A stretch of 64,000 bases of DNA from Lachnospiraceae bacterium (GTDB lineage Bacteria; Bacillota; Clostridia; Lachnospirales; Lachnospiraceae). A model generated the notes under the pieces. The model ran no database searches and had not been told where the DNA came from. It was given only the letters and a program-made list of their open reading frames with translations. The stretch lies in contig JAFWZV010000006.1 in the NCBI GenBank assembly GCA_017517305.1, forward strand, positions 62,001 through 126,000. Reading direction: 5' to 3'. The position numbers were made by a program, and so were the translations under genes. This document shows positions 8,295-18,072 of this stretch, in pieces (within the stretch, counting starts at the first letter, position 1; each line of letters opens with the position of its first letter).

Positions 8295-9353
8295 ATGGAA
8301 GAAAAAAAGAATAAAAAGCTGCCTATTATAATAGGGATTAGTACAGCTTTAGTTGTAGCTGTAGTGTTAGTTTTAGTATTAGTTCTTGGTGGACACAGAG
8401 TGATTAAGGTACAGTCCTTTAGTGGACAGGTTACTCTTGAAAGGGGCTCCAACGACAAAGATATGGTTGAAGGAATGAATCTGAAGTCAGAGGATAAGGT
8501 TACCACTGGTAATGACGGCTTGGTGGAGCTTTTGGTGGATGAAGATAAGCATATCTTAGCTAAGGAGAACACTTGCTTTAAGATAGAAGCAAAGGGTAAT
8601 GAGAACAAGGGAAAGCTTAAGATAAAATTAGAGTATGGAACATCTTTGGTTGAGGTAGATAATAAGCTAGCAGATGGTTCTTCTGTTGAGGTGGAAACTC
8701 CAAATGCATCTCTTAGTGTAAGGGGAACTACATTTGAGACAACCTATAATGAAGGTGATGGCACGACTGTTGTAAAGGTTAGTGAAGGTGTAGTAAAGGT
8801 TAAGCTAGATAAAGAGGAAAGAGACATTCAGGCAGGTCAGAAGGCTACTATTAAGGATGATGCTATAGAGGTGGAACCATTATTAGATATAGCCTTTACT
8901 GATCAAGTAGCTTTTGAAGCTAGATACTCTGAAACCAACGAAAGCTCTGGAATCAACGTAATGCAACTTGCAGGTTGGGAATATATACCTGTAGAAGATA
9001 GAAGTACAGACCAACCAGATGTTTTTGCACATGCAAGTGGCGTTAAGGTTCGTTACTGGGTTTTATCTGAGTCAAGAGTAAATGAATGGATTGATGATAA
9101 TTCAGGTATGGGTTGGACAACTAGCATAGATTACCTTAAGAATAATGACGGTGATACCATAATATGCGAGGAGCTTCATTTTAATGGAGATATAGGAGAG
9201 GACATACTTTTTGCTTATCAATACTATAAGGAGACATATGATGGAGTATATGTATCTGTAATGGTATATGATGAGATGAAGGGAGAATCATTGACTGATA
9301 CAGAAATCGAATCATTCCTTGATTTGACAAGTGATGAAGGCTTTGAATATTAG
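8295..9353 (+). CDS. FecR-domain membrane-anchored protein
   Basis: Single-pass membrane protein: a lysine-rich N terminus, one membrane helix (PIIIGISTALVVAVVLVLVL), then an extracellular FecR domain (GQVTLERG through NASLSVRGTTFE and TVVKVSEG) and a C-terminal domain of unknown type. FecR domains often relay extracellular signals. The start is uncertain: frames are open from ATG 8241 and ATG 8268, but the only Shine-Dalgarno (AAGGAG, 8274-8279) favours ATG 8295, at a long 15-base gap. It lies directly after the CHASE2/HD-GYP gene and before a bidirectional terminator; a shared sensory role is inferred. Confidence 0.82.
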   Translation: MEEKKNKKLPIIIGISTALVVAVVLVLVLVLGGHRVIKVQSFSGQVTLERGSNDKDMVEGMNLKSEDKVTTGNDGLVELLVDEDKHILAKENTCFKIEAKGNENKGKLKIKLEYGTSLVEVDNKLADGSSVEVETPNASLSVRGTTFETTYNEGDGTTVVKVSEGVVKVKLDKEERDIQAGQKATIKDDAIEVEPLLDIAFTDQVAFEARYSETNESSGINVMQLAGWEYIPVEDRSTDQPDVFAHASGVKVRYWVLSESRVNEWIDDNSGMGWTTSIDYLKNNDGDTIICEELHFNGDIGEDILFAYQYYKETYDGVYVSVMVYDEMKGESLTDTEIESFLDLTSDEGFEY

Positions 9354-9368
9354 TCTAGATAAATAAAC

Positions 9369-9409
9369 AAAAAGGGCGCGGGATTTATACTTTATTCCCG
9401 CGCCTTTTT
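9369..9409. terminator. Bidirectional terminator between convergent genes
   Basis: Five A, stem GGGCGCGGGA (9374-9383), 12-base loop, matching arm 9396-9404, five T. It reads as a terminator on both strands and serves the FecR gene and the minus-strand activase gene. Confidence 0.93.
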
Positions 9410-9420
9410 CAGTAGTTTAT

Positions 9421-12400
9421 TTAGTTATCATCAAGTCTTTTCTTAGCTGTTGCAAGCATAAGCTTAATTCTATTAACCTGGTTAACCTCAGAAGCACCTG
9501 GATCGTAGTCGATAGCTACGATGTTAGAATCTGGATAAACCTTTCTAAGCTCTTTGATAACACCCTTACCAATTATGTGGTTAGGGAGACAAGCAAATGG
9601 CTGACAACATACGATATTTGGTGCGCCACTCTTAATAAGCTCAACCATCTCACCTGTTAGGAACCAACCCTCACCAGTCTGATTTCCGATGGATACGATT
9701 GGCTTAGCATACTCTGCGATGTGAGAGATGTGTACTGGTGGTTCAAATCGTTTACTCTTCTTAAGTGCATCTACCATTGGCTTTCTAAGCTGCTCTAAAG
9801 CCCAGATACCAAGGTTTGCATTTCTTGCAACCTTTTTGGAACGACCTAAGAATTCGTGCTTGTAGTTATTGTTGTAGAAGCTGTACATGAAGAAGTCAAG
9901 TAAGTCTGGCATTACAGCCTCTGCACCTTCGGATTCAAGTAAATCAACTAGGTGGTTATTAGCTGATGGAAGGAACTTAACTAATATCTCTCCAACTATA
10001 CCAACTCTAGGCTTCTTTACACCTTCTATAAGTGGAAGATTATCAAAATCTCTTACAATTCCATTAATAATCTGCTTAAAGTGCTTTCCACCATCTGCCA
10101 TACTTCTCTTACAACGATGCTCCCACTTTCTGTGAAGCTTATTGGCTGAGCCAGGAACAGCTTCGTATGGTCTTGTCTTGTATAAGACTCTCATAAAGAG
10201 GTCACCGTAGATAAGAGCCTGCATAGCACACTTTATTGTCTTTAGATTCCACTTAAATCCTGAATTTTTCTCAAATCCCTGAACACTTAATGCTATAACA
10301 GGAATTTGACCATAGCCTGCCTTGGCAAGGGCACGTCTTATGAAACCAACGTAGTTAGTAGCACGACAACCACCACCTGTTTGAGTCATAACACATGCAA
10401 GCTTATTGACATCGTACTTGCCTGATGTAATGGCATGCATAATCTGACCTATAACGATGATAGAAGGGTAGCAGGCATCGTTGTTAACATATTTAAGTCC
10501 TGTATCAACAACCTCTTTGTTGGCATCAGGAAGCATAACAACATTGATACCCATATGCTTCATAGCTGGTTCTAGGATGTTGAAGTGTATAGGAGACATC
10601 TGTGGAACAAGTACAGTGTAATCCTTCATCATTTCTTCAGTAAACTCAACTCTATTTATTGCACTTGATGCTGGACATGGTACAAAGTTTTGCTTACGAC
10701 GTACATTGACAGCACTAATAAGTGAACGAATTCTTATACGAGCTGCACCAAGGTTGCTTACCTCATCAATCTTAAGAACTGTGTAAATTTTACCTGAATT
10801 TGTGAGGATATCGTTAACACAGTCTGTAGTAACAGCGTCAAGACCACATCCGAAGGAGTTAAGCTGGATAAGCTCAAGGTTTTTACTCTTCTTAACGTAG
10901 TTTGCTGCCTTGTATAGACGAGAATGGTACATCCACTGGTCTGATACGATAAGAGGTCTCTCTACATTTCCAAGATGAGCTACAGAGTCCTCTGTAAGTA
11001 CAGCTATATCAAATGAATTAATAAGCTCAGGAAGTCCGTGGTTGATTTCAGGGTCTAGGTGGTATGGACGTCCGGCAAGGACAATACCAAGCTTATCATT
11101 ATCTTCTAAATACTTAATAGTTTCGTTACCTTTAGCTGTAATTTCAGCTTTAAGCTTATCGTCTTCTGCATATGCAGCTTCAACAGCTTCGCTAATTTCA
11201 GCCTCAGTAACATCTGTGTATTTCTTGAACTCTCTAAATAATCTGTCCTTAAGTGCTTCCTTGTTATCAAGGGCAAGGAAAGGTCTGATATATGTTATGT
11301 CTGCAGCGCAGATTTCTTCCATATTGTTCTTAATGTTTTCTGCATAAGAAGTAACGATAGGACAGTTGTAGTGGTTGTTGGCATCAGGAGTCTCGTCTCT
11401 CTCGTAAGGAATACAAGGGTAGAAGATGTTCTTAATACCTTCTTTAAGTAACCACATAACATGACCGTGTGATATCTTAGCAGGGTAACACTCGGATTCA
11501 CTAGGGATTGACTCTATACCAAGAGTGTAAATATCTCTAGATGATTTAGGTGATACAATAACTCTATACTTAAGCTTAGTAAGGAAGGTAAACCAGAAAG
11601 GATAGTTCTCATACATATTGAGAACTCTTGGTATACCAATAATTCCTCTTGCAGCCTCAGCTTCTGGAAGAGGCTCATAGTCAAATAATCTGTTGAATTT
11701 CCACTCGAAAAGGTTAGGAACATTATTCATGTTCTTCTTAAGTCCAATTCCCTTCTCACATCTGTTACCTGATATAAACTGTCTACCACCAGAGAATTTA
11801 TTAATAGTAAGAAGACAGCTGTTTGTACATCCCTTACATCTAGCCATTCTTGTTTCATAAGTAAGGTTTTCAATCTGTTCTTTGTCAAGCATAGTGGACT
11901 CTGAACCTTCTTCGTATCTGTCTCTAGCTATTAAGGCAGCACCAAATGCACCCATAATACCTGCGATATCTGGTCTTATTGCCTCACGGCCTGATATAAG
12001 TTCAAAGCTTCTAAGTACAGCATCGTTGTAGAAGGTTCCACCCTGAACAACTATATTTTCACCAAGCTGCTTAGGGTCTGTAAGCTTAATAACCTTAAGA
12101 AGCGCGTTCTTGATAACTGAATATGCAAGACCTGCGGAGATATCTGCCACAGATGCGCCTTCCTTTTGAGCCTGCTTAACTTTTGAGTTCATGAATACTG
12201 TACATCTAGAACCCAGATCTATTGGACTTTCAGCAAATAGAGCAACCTTTGCAAAGTCCTTAACCTCGTAATTAAGAGATTTAGCAAATGTTTCAATAAA
12301 TGAACCACATCCAGATGAACATGCCTCATTAAGCATAACATTATCTACAACCTCGTTCTTTATCTTGATACATTTCATATCCTGACCACCGATATCAAGG

Positions 12401-13641
12401 ATACAGTCAACCTCAGGATTGAAGAATGCAGCAGCAGTGTAGTGAGCGATAGTCTCAACCTCGCCATGCTCAAGCATAAGTGCAGACTTAATAAGAGCCT
12501 CTCCGTAGCCTGTTGAACAGCCAGACACAATTTTAACGTTTGCAGGAAGAATAGAGTATATCTCCTTTAATGCACGAAGTGTAGTCTTAAGTGGACTACC
12601 GTTGTTGCTGCTATAGAAATCATAGAGAAGTGAACCGTCATCAGCTACAAGAGCAACCTTGGTTGTAGTTGAACCAGCATCAATACCAAGGTATGCATTT
12701 CCCTTGTATGATGCAAGGTCCTTTCTTGTAACCTTGTACTTAGCTTGCTTTTCTATAAATTTATCATATGCCTCCTGGTTCTCGAATAGAGCAGGAAGTC
12801 TGTCAACTTCCACAGAAATCTGAAGATCAGCAGTAAGCTTACCGCTGATAGTATTTAAATCGTATGTAACCTCTTCCTTGGCCTGAAGAGCAGCACCTAC
12901 TGCGGCAAAAAGGTGTGAATGACCTGGTGCAATAATATGTTCCTCAGTAAGGTTAAGTGTTCTTACGAAAGCTTCCTTTAACTGATCAAGGAAGTGGAGT
13001 GGTCCACCAAGGAATGCAACATTACCCTTAATTGGTTTACCACAAGCCAGACCACTTATTGTCTGATTAACCACTGCCTGGAATATAGAGGCAGCAAGGT
13101 TTGCCTTAGTGGCACCCTCATTGATAAGTGGCTGTATATCTGTTTTAGCGAATACACCACAACGAGCGGCAATAGGGTAAATTGTATCGTAATTCTTTGC
13201 ATATTCATTAAGTCCTGTAGCGTCAGTCTGAAGAAGAGATGCCATCTGGTCTATGAATGAACCAGTACCTCCGGCGCAAACTCCATTCATTCTCTGCTCA
13301 ACACCATTGGTGAAGTAGATAATTTTAGCATCCTCACCACCCAGCTCGATAGCTACATCAGTCTGTGGAGCATAGTCAGTAAGTGCTTCAGATACACATA
13401 CAACCTCTTGCTCAAATGGAATACCAATAACCTGTGCCAAAGCAAGACCACCTGAACCGGTGATAGTAGGAGCAACCTCAACATTGCCAAGCTTTGCAGC
13501 AGCGTTATCTACAAGTTCCTTCAAGGTCTCCTTAATGTTTGCAAAATGTCTTTTGTACTCTGAAAACAAAATGTTTGTTTCTTCGTCAATAACAGCAACC
13601 TTAACTGTTGTTGAACCAATGTCAATTCCTAATCGTTTCAT
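9421..13641 (-). CDS. Giant fused 2-hydroxyacyl-CoA dehydratase activase (BadF/HgdC type) and dehydratase-like protein
   Basis: Protein of 1406 residues. Two ASKHA activase domains of the BadF/BadG/HgdC type come first: [17 protein letters not shown] with CAGGTGSF, and [15 protein letters not shown] with CSSGCGSF. A cysteine cluster (RCKGCTNSC, near residue 605) and a CoA-enzyme activase/DUF2229 region follow, then a region like the 2-hydroxyglutaryl-CoA dehydratase D subunit ([25 protein letters not shown]). Activases use ATP hydrolysis and a [4Fe-4S] cluster shared between two CxGGTGxF-type motifs to pass an electron to the dehydratase. Fused proteins of this size are common in anaerobic Firmicutes, but their substrate is unknown. 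The start is at ATG 13641, where the conserved sequence begins; AAGGAGG lies an unusual 22 bases upstream. An out-of-frame ATG directly follows that site. Confidence 0.9.
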   Translation of the reverse strand: MKRLGIDIGSTTVKVAVIDEETNILFSEYKRHFANIKETLKELVDNAAAKLGNVEVAPTITGSGGLALAQVIGIPFEQEVVCVSEALTDYAPQTDVAIELGGEDAKIIYFTNGVEQRMNGVCAGGTGSFIDQMASLLQTDATGLNEYAKNYDTIYPIAARCGVFAKTDIQPLINEGATKANLAASIFQAVVNQTISGLACGKPIKGNVAFLGGPLHFLDQLKEAFVRTLNLTEEHIIAPGHSHLFAAVGAALQAKEEVTYDLNTISGKLTADLQISVEVDRLPALFENQEAYDKFIEKQAKYKVTRKDLASYKGNAYLGIDAGSTTTKVALVADDGSLLYDFYSSNNGSPLKTTLRALKEIYSILPANVKIVSGCSTGYGEALIKSALMLEHGEVETIAHYTAAAFFNPEVDCILDIGGQDMKCIKIKNEVVDNVMLNEACSSGCGSFIETFAKSLNYEVKDFAKVALFAESPIDLGSRCTVFMNSKVKQAQKEGASVADISAGLAYSVIKNALLKVIKLTDPKQLGENIVVQGGTFYNDAVLRSFELISGREAIRPDIAGIMGAFGAALIARDRYEEGSESTMLDKEQIENLTYETRMARCKGCTNSCLLTINKFSGGRQFISGNRCEKGIGLKKNMNNVPNLFEWKFNRLFDYEPLPEAEAARGIIGIPRVLNMYENYPFWFTFLTKLKYRVIVSPKSSRDIYTLGIESIPSESECYPAKISHGHVMWLLKEGIKNIFYPCIPYERDETPDANNHYNCPIVTSYAENIKNNMEEICAADITYIRPFLALDNKEALKDRLFREFKKYTDVTEAEISEAVEAAYAEDDKLKAEITAKGNETIKYLEDNDKLGIVLAGRPYHLDPEINHGLPELINSFDIAVLTEDSVAHLGNVERPLIVSDQWMYHSRLYKAANYVKKSKNLELIQLNSFGCGLDAVTTDCVNDILTNSGKIYTVLKIDEVSNLGAARIRIRSLISAVNVRRKQNFVPCPASSAINRVEFTEEMMKDYTVLVPQMSPIHFNILEPAMKHMGINVVMLPDANKEVVDTGLKYVNNDACYPSIIVIGQIMHAITSGKYDVNKLACVMTQTGGGCRATNYVGFIRRALAKAGYGQIPVIALSVQGFEKNSGFKWNLKTIKCAMQALIYGDLFMRVLYKTRPYEAVPGSANKLHRKWEHRCKRSMADGGKHFKQIINGIVRDFDNLPLIEGVKKPRVGIVGEILVKFLPSANNHLVDLLESEGAEAVMPDLLDFFMYSFYNNNYKHEFLGRSKKVARNANLGIWALEQLRKPMVDALKKSKRFEPPVHISHIAEYAKPIVSIGNQTGEGWFLTGEMVELIKSGAPNIVCCQPFACLPNHIIGKGVIKELRKVYPDSNIVAIDYDPGASEVNQVNRIKLMLATAKKRLDDN

Positions 13642-13740
13642 ACGTTTTATGGCCCAAAGCCATCCTCCTTTTATATATACATTGAATATATAGACTAAAG
13701 TCAACTTCTACATATTAGAATGCATTTTTAGACAAAGTAC

Positions 13741-13769
13741 ATTATATAGTAAGTGATATTAAAATACAA
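13741..13769 (-). promoter_or_regulatory. Sigma-A-type promoter for the activase gene
   Basis: On the minus strand TTGTAT, 17 bases, TATAAT (plus-strand 13764-13769 and 13741-13746). It would give a leader of roughly 90 bases ahead of the ATG at 13641. Confidence 0.65.
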
Positions 13770-13845
13770 CTGTTAAAAAAGTAAAGAATTTACAACTTTT
13801 GGAAGGGTTTTTGCATATAATAATCAAAAAAAGGTGATTATGCAT

Positions 13846-14190
13846 ATGGAAAGAAAATGCAAAGGTGTTATACATCGAGTTAAGAAAGGGGATACTCTCT
13901 ATAGATTATCCAAAATGTATGGGGTTAGATTAATAGATATTATGAAGGAAAATCCCTATGTAAATGTTTATAATATGCAAATCGGTGATGAAATATGTAT
14001 TCCAACTGAAATCTATGAGGAGGAAGAAAGAAGGTATTATACAACCAAAGATGGTGATACAATAGGGAGTGTTGTAAATAATCTTAGAACAGATGTGAGA
14101 AAATTGATGGAGTATAATAATGAATTATATAATATTTCCCTGCCATCAGGTACCATTATTAGAATTCCACCAAGAGATGGTAAAAGATAG
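13846..14190 (+). CDS. Double LysM-domain protein
   Basis: Small protein of 114 residues made of two LysM repeats: HRVKKGDTLYRLSKMYG...IGDEICIP, and YTTKDGDTIGSVV...LPSGTIIRIPP. LysM binds peptidoglycan or related N-acetylglucosamine polymers. No signal peptide or membrane segment is visible, so either export is non-classical or it acts inside the cell, as do LysM proteins linked to sporulation. AAGGTGA (13831-13837) is eight bases before ATG 13846, preferred to ATG 13840 or GTG 13834. A TATAAT (13816-13821) lies just upstream, with no convincing -35. It is divergent from the activase gene. Confidence 0.82.
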   Translation: MERKCKGVIHRVKKGDTLYRLSKMYGVRLIDIMKENPYVNVYNMQIGDEICIPTEIYEEEERRYYTTKDGDTIGSVVNNLRTDVRKLMEYNNELYNISLPSGTIIRIPPRDGKR

Positions 14191-14233
14191 TATTATGTTT
14201 AAAAAGTAGTCTAATGTACAACATTTATTTTAG

Positions 14234-14262
14234 TTGTTTTTTAGATGTAGATATACTATAAT
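14234..14262 (+). promoter_or_regulatory. Sigma-A-type promoter for the rhomboid-like gene cluster
   Basis: TTGTTT (14234-14239), 17 bases, TATAAT (14257-14262). The predicted transcript begins near 14269, about 60 bases before the ATG at 14332. Confidence 0.65.
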
Positions 14263-14279
14263 AAATTAAATATGTTTAG

Positions 14280-14307
14280 GTGGGGTTGGCTTAAAAACTA
14301 ACCCCAC
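14280..14307 (+). other. Leader hairpin before the rhomboid-like gene
   Basis: GTGGGGTT (14280-14287) pairs with AACCCCAC (14300-14307) over a 12-base loop. No T-tract follows, so it is not an intrinsic terminator. It ends just before the A-rich ribosome binding region (AAAAAAGGATG), and may stabilise the mRNA or modulate translation. Confidence 0.55.
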
Positions 14308-14331
14308 AAATAAAGAAAAAAGGATGATATT

Positions 14332-15267
14332 ATGAATTTTTTATATAAGCTGGAAAAGAAATATGGTAAGTACGCAATTAATAATTTATCCATTTACGTT
14401 GTTGGTAGTTGGGCTATAGCATATTTGCTATGGATGTTTGCACCTAAGGTGTACGAGCTATTTGTATTTGATGTAACCTATGTCTTTGCATGTCATCAAT
14501 ATTGGAGAGTGATTACTTGGGTATTTACCACACCGGGTTCTATAAGTGCTCTTTCGTTGCTCATGCTGTTTATATATGCATCTATAGGTAGCTCTATTGA
14601 AAAATATGTTGGAGCATTCTTGTACAACCTTTATATCTTTGGCTCCTATATATTCATAACTATAGGTATGCTTGTTCAGGGAGCTATGGATTACCTTGGT
14701 AATAAGGATTTGTATGATTATTTTGCTATTGAATTACTTGCTGATGGCTATGGAAAATATTATCTTGAAGCTATGTCTAATTATGGACCAACTTTCTTCA
14801 TAAGTATGAGTGTATTTTTAGGCTTTGCCTTGATTTATTCTGAATCACATATGCTGTTGTTCTTTGTTTTCCCTATTAAAACAAAGTGGTTGGCTTATGT
14901 TGATATTATTTTCATGGTATATATGCTTCTTGAATATGGTAAGACTTCCTTATTGGCAGGAATAATTATTGCTGTGCTGTTTAATTTCTATCTGTTCTAC
15001 CTTATATCAAAGAATTATTCATCTAGAAGGATGAGAAATTGGCAAATGGGAACAGATACCCTTAAGAAGCAGAAGGAATTTAAGAAAAAGATGGACCAGG
15101 CTCAGGTGGAATATAACCCACCTAAGGGAGTTACAAGACATAAATGTGCTATATGTGGAAGAACAGAAGCTGATGATGAAAATCTTGAATTTAGATTTTG
15201 TTCAAGATGTAATGGTAATCATGAATATTGTAATGAGCATTTGTTTACCCATGAACATGTAAAATAA
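14332..15267 (+). CDS. Rhomboid-like multispanning protein with C-terminal zinc ribbon
   Basis: Integral membrane protein of 311 residues with about six helices. The segment QYWRVITWVFTTPG and the later LLFFVFPIKTKWLAY resemble rhomboid/Derlin/TMEM115-fold proteins. The GxSG-type catalytic serine of active rhomboid proteases is not seen; the matching place reads FISMSVFLGFALIYSES, so it is probably a pseudo-rhomboid. After about residue 235 a cytoplasmic charged linker leads to a cysteine-rich end: CAIC, then CSRC, then YCNEH and HEH, a likely zinc-binding ribbon. Protein-handling at the membrane is a guess. It has its own promoter and a leader hairpin, and is followed closely by two unknown genes. 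Confidence 0.7.
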   Translation: MNFLYKLEKKYGKYAINNLSIYVVGSWAIAYLLWMFAPKVYELFVFDVTYVFACHQYWRVITWVFTTPGSISALSLLMLFIYASIGSSIEKYVGAFLYNLYIFGSYIFITIGMLVQGAMDYLGNKDLYDYFAIELLADGYGKYYLEAMSNYGPTFFISMSVFLGFALIYSESHMLLFFVFPIKTKWLAYVDIIFMVYMLLEYGKTSLLAGIIIAVLFNFYLFYLISKNYSSRRMRNWQMGTDTLKKQKEFKKKMDQAQVEYNPPKGVTRHKCAICGRTEADDENLEFRFCSRCNGNHEYCNEHLFTHEHVK

Positions 15268-15286
15268 TACTAGGAGAATAATTAAA

Positions 15287-16681
15287 ATGAAAAGTACTTG
15301 CAAGAAAATTGTGACAGATATTAGTAGAGATAAGGATTTATTAGAGACAATACCAAAGTATGTAGATATGCTTAAAGGACAGTATAATTTGTACTCAGTA
15401 GTTAAGCTTTGCCTGAATTTCTATACAATTAGAGAAATGTTAGAGGATGGTACAAATGTAACAGATTTCAAGGAGGACTATGATAAGGTTTCAACTCTTC
15501 TTACTAAGGCTTTATTAGAATGCCAGGATATAAGTCAGGATGATATTAAGATTATAGATGACCTTAGAAATAGTGTGGAGTATAAGATGAAGCTTCTTAC
15601 CTCATACACAGATGGCTTTGAGATATATGAGTATATTCTTAATAGACTAGAGGCTGGGATTAAGAATACCGCTGAGGAGGTAGATGTGGAGCTTCTTTCT
15701 AATAAGATGTTCCAGTATGTTTTTTCGGAGAATGATACAGTTGTCGTTAACAGTAAGCTTCAGATACTGATGTCACAGCTTCCTGTTAGAATGACCAAGA
15801 ACAAATTTTATGACGTGGTAGCTAATACACTTTCTATTTACAAGGGTGGTGAAACTAGCTCAGTTAATGATTTTGTTGATATGCTTAAGACAGCAGTACT
15901 TATCAATAAGCCAGAGGGCTTTGAGACTGAATATCCAGAGCTTTTTGATGTTTATAAGAGATTAGAGGAAACTGATTACAAGAATATTGATGAGGGTACC
16001 TTTGACAGACTTGTTATGGACGTTAATCAAGGTGCTGAGTATATTACACAGCAGGTTTCTTTTTATATGCTTTTCCAAGAGGTAATTAATGACACCTATA
16101 CCATTTTGCTTACAACTATGGATAAGAGTGAAAAATCAGAGAATGAGTCTTATAAATCAGCTGTGAAGATAATTGATACATGTATTAATTCCTTCACTGA
16201 GGATTCTGCTGAAGACCTTATGGATGCTTTTATGTCCTTAGAGGGTGCTCAGGAAAATGTATATGAGAATGTTATGATTTTAGAGACAGTACTAGATGAT
16301 GTAGAACTTAAGTCTGATGATATGACTGATGATATTAAGAAGGAGATTACTAAGCTTCGCACAGTTGAAAAGCTTGTTTCAAGCAGTTTGTTTATTGATC
16401 TTAAGAAATCTATGAAGACAGAGTCAAGGATTGCTGATAGTGAATATATTAATGGGTTGAAGGAAGAATTGACTAATTCATTTGCAGAATATTTTAAGGA
16501 TAAGAGTATGGTGGTTGTAAGAAGTATTATGTGTAAGATACTTGCTGCTATGCCTATTTTCTTAGATACACAGCAGGAGATTAAAAATTATTTCGATTAT
16601 GTTCTTTGTAATTGCAAGAATGATAGTGAGCTTACAGCTTGTAATAAGCTTGTATGTGAAATAATAGAGGAAGAAATATAG
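15287..16681 (+). CDS. Hypothetical helical protein (464 aa)
   Basis: Not recognised. A 464-residue soluble protein, acidic and almost wholly alpha-helical, without signal peptide, membrane segment, nucleotide-binding loop or cysteine motif. Composition (many Asp, Glu, Lys, Leu, Thr) and even heptad-like spacing suggest a helical-repeat or structural protein. TAGGAGAA precedes ATG 15287. It lies 19 bases after the rhomboid-like gene and 14 before the next small gene, so the three form one transcription unit and may act together. Confidence 0.75.
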   Translation: MKSTCKKIVTDISRDKDLLETIPKYVDMLKGQYNLYSVVKLCLNFYTIREMLEDGTNVTDFKEDYDKVSTLLTKALLECQDISQDDIKIIDDLRNSVEYKMKLLTSYTDGFEIYEYILNRLEAGIKNTAEEVDVELLSNKMFQYVFSENDTVVVNSKLQILMSQLPVRMTKNKFYDVVANTLSIYKGGETSSVNDFVDMLKTAVLINKPEGFETEYPELFDVYKRLEETDYKNIDEGTFDRLVMDVNQGAEYITQQVSFYMLFQEVINDTYTILLTTMDKSEKSENESYKSAVKIIDTCINSFTEDSAEDLMDAFMSLEGAQENVYENVMILETVLDDVELKSDDMTDDIKKEITKLRTVEKLVSSSLFIDLKKSMKTESRIADSEYINGLKEELTNSFAEYFKDKSMVVVRSIMCKILAAMPIFLDTQQEIKNYFDYVLCNCKNDSELTACNKLVCEIIEEEI

Positions 16682-16695
16682 GAATTGGTGAAGGT

Positions 16696-17010
16696 ATGAA
16701 GGTAGTTGATACTGTTTATACATATGGTTATTCAGAGGATGAGGTTAGACATCTGGCAAAAAGGCTTAAGTATAATTTTAAAAAACTTAAGCTTTATATA
16801 GTGTGTCTTCCTATACTAGGTGATGGCCTTATGGAGATATATGATTACAAACAGTTTCAGCAGTCTTTTTACAAGCAAATCAAGAAGGATATAGTAGTTC
16901 TTGGCTTTGCAAGGGATAAGGCAGGTGCACAGGAGATAGTACTTAGCCTGACTCAGGATTTATATGATTCAGATTGTAATTTTGATATTAAGAAATTTTT
17001 TGGGATATAG
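16696..17010 (+). CDS. Hypothetical protein (104 aa)
   Basis: Not recognised. A 104-residue basic/mixed soluble protein (MKVVDTVYTYGYSEDEVRHLAKRL...), apparently alternating helix and strand, with no known motif. GGTGAAGG precedes the ATG at a normal distance. It sits between the 464-residue helical protein and the DUF2953 gene with short gaps, so it is probably co-transcribed with both. Confidence 0.7.
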   Translation: MKVVDTVYTYGYSEDEVRHLAKRLKYNFKKLKLYIVCLPILGDGLMEIYDYKQFQQSFYKQIKKDIVVLGFARDKAGAQEIVLSLTQDLYDSDCNFDIKKFFGI

Positions 17011-17019
17011 GTGTAAAAT

Positions 17020-18069
17020 ATGTTGCATGTAATCCTCGGGATTCTTAAAATTTTATTATGGATTATTCTTGCAATACTTGGATTAGTGTTGCTTATTGTT
17101 TTGCTTGTTTTATTATCTCCTATTAGGTATAAAATTGATGCAAAATACCATGGCAGTGCTTTGATTAACGCTAAGATTAGCTTTCTTATTGCCACGGTTA
17201 GAGTTATATTTGAGCAAGAAACAAAAAGGTTTGAATATAGTGTAAGATTAGCAGGTATAAAGCTTAATCTTAACAAAGAGAAGAAACCAAAGAAGAAAAA
17301 GAAAACAAAAAATAAAACAAAAAATAAAGATGAAGGTTCAATAGAGCAACAGATTAATGAAATAGCTGAAGAAAAGCCAGTAGAATTTGATTCTGAGCCA
17401 GCTGTTGATAATACAGTAGAATCTATTGATAATACAGAAATTCCGATTTTTTCAGAGGCAGATAATGTAGAGAATTCATTTGAAGATAGCTATGAAGATG
17501 AAGAAATAGAAGACTTTGACTTGTTTGATGATGATATTGATAAGGATGTTCCGAAGGAGCAGCAAAGTCTATTTGGGCGAATTAAAGCATTTTTGATCGG
17601 TCTTAAGAATAAAATAATCAATCTTTGGAATAAGCTTCAGACTTTTTCACCAGAAAATATTGAAGAGAAGATTAATTCAAAGCTAGATAAACTTAAGAAA
17701 ACTATTAATAAGTTTAAGAAATTCTGGAATTTAAAATGTACTGTCAAAACAAGAAATTACCTAAAAAAATATTTGGTGGGATTGGTTAAACATATTGGAC
17801 CAAGAAGTGTAAAGGGTTATGTTAGATATGGATTTGGTGATCCTTGTAAGACGGGACAAATTACAGGATATTTAAGCTTGTTGCCTTTTGTGTATAGTAA
17901 GCATTTTTCTTTAGAACCAGATTTCCATGAGAAAATTATAGACACAGAGCTTCTTATAAAGGGTAGAATAAGACTTGGTTATATTATTAGAATTGTATTA
18001 AATATCAATATATGGAGAACAATTTTAGTAGCAAGAAAGATTTTTAAAGGTAAGAAAAGGGAGGTATAA
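17020..18069 (+). CDS. DUF2953 membrane-anchored protein
   Basis: DUF2953 family, equivalent by context to Bacillus YtfI. An N-terminal membrane helix (about residues 6-33) leads to LLSPIRYKIDAKYHG, the usual beginning of the domain; the C-terminal part (KGYVRYGFGDPCKTGQ and YIIRIVLNI) completes it. Between the two lies a long, lysine-rich then acidic insertion (about residues 85-190) that varies in the family. It directly precedes the GerW (YtfJ) gene, the same pair as ytfI-ytfJ in Bacillus. Its biochemical role is unknown. Confidence 0.85.
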   Translation: MLHVILGILKILLWIILAILGLVLLIVLLVLLSPIRYKIDAKYHGSALINAKISFLIATVRVIFEQETKRFEYSVRLAGIKLNLNKEKKPKKKKKTKNKTKNKDEGSIEQQINEIAEEKPVEFDSEPAVDNTVESIDNTEIPIFSEADNVENSFEDSYEDEEIEDFDLFDDDIDKDVPKEQQSLFGRIKAFLIGLKNKIINLWNKLQTFSPENIEEKINSKLDKLKKTINKFKKFWNLKCTVKTRNYLKKYLVGLVKHIGPRSVKGYVRYGFGDPCKTGQITGYLSLLPFVYSKHFSLEPDFHEKIIDTELLIKGRIRLGYIIRIVLNINIWRTILVARKIFKGKKREV

Positions 18070-18072
18070 ATC

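Noticed and set aside
14280..14307. Terminator for the LysM gene
   Set aside because: No T-tract on either side, and it lies downstream of a promoter within the next gene's leader.
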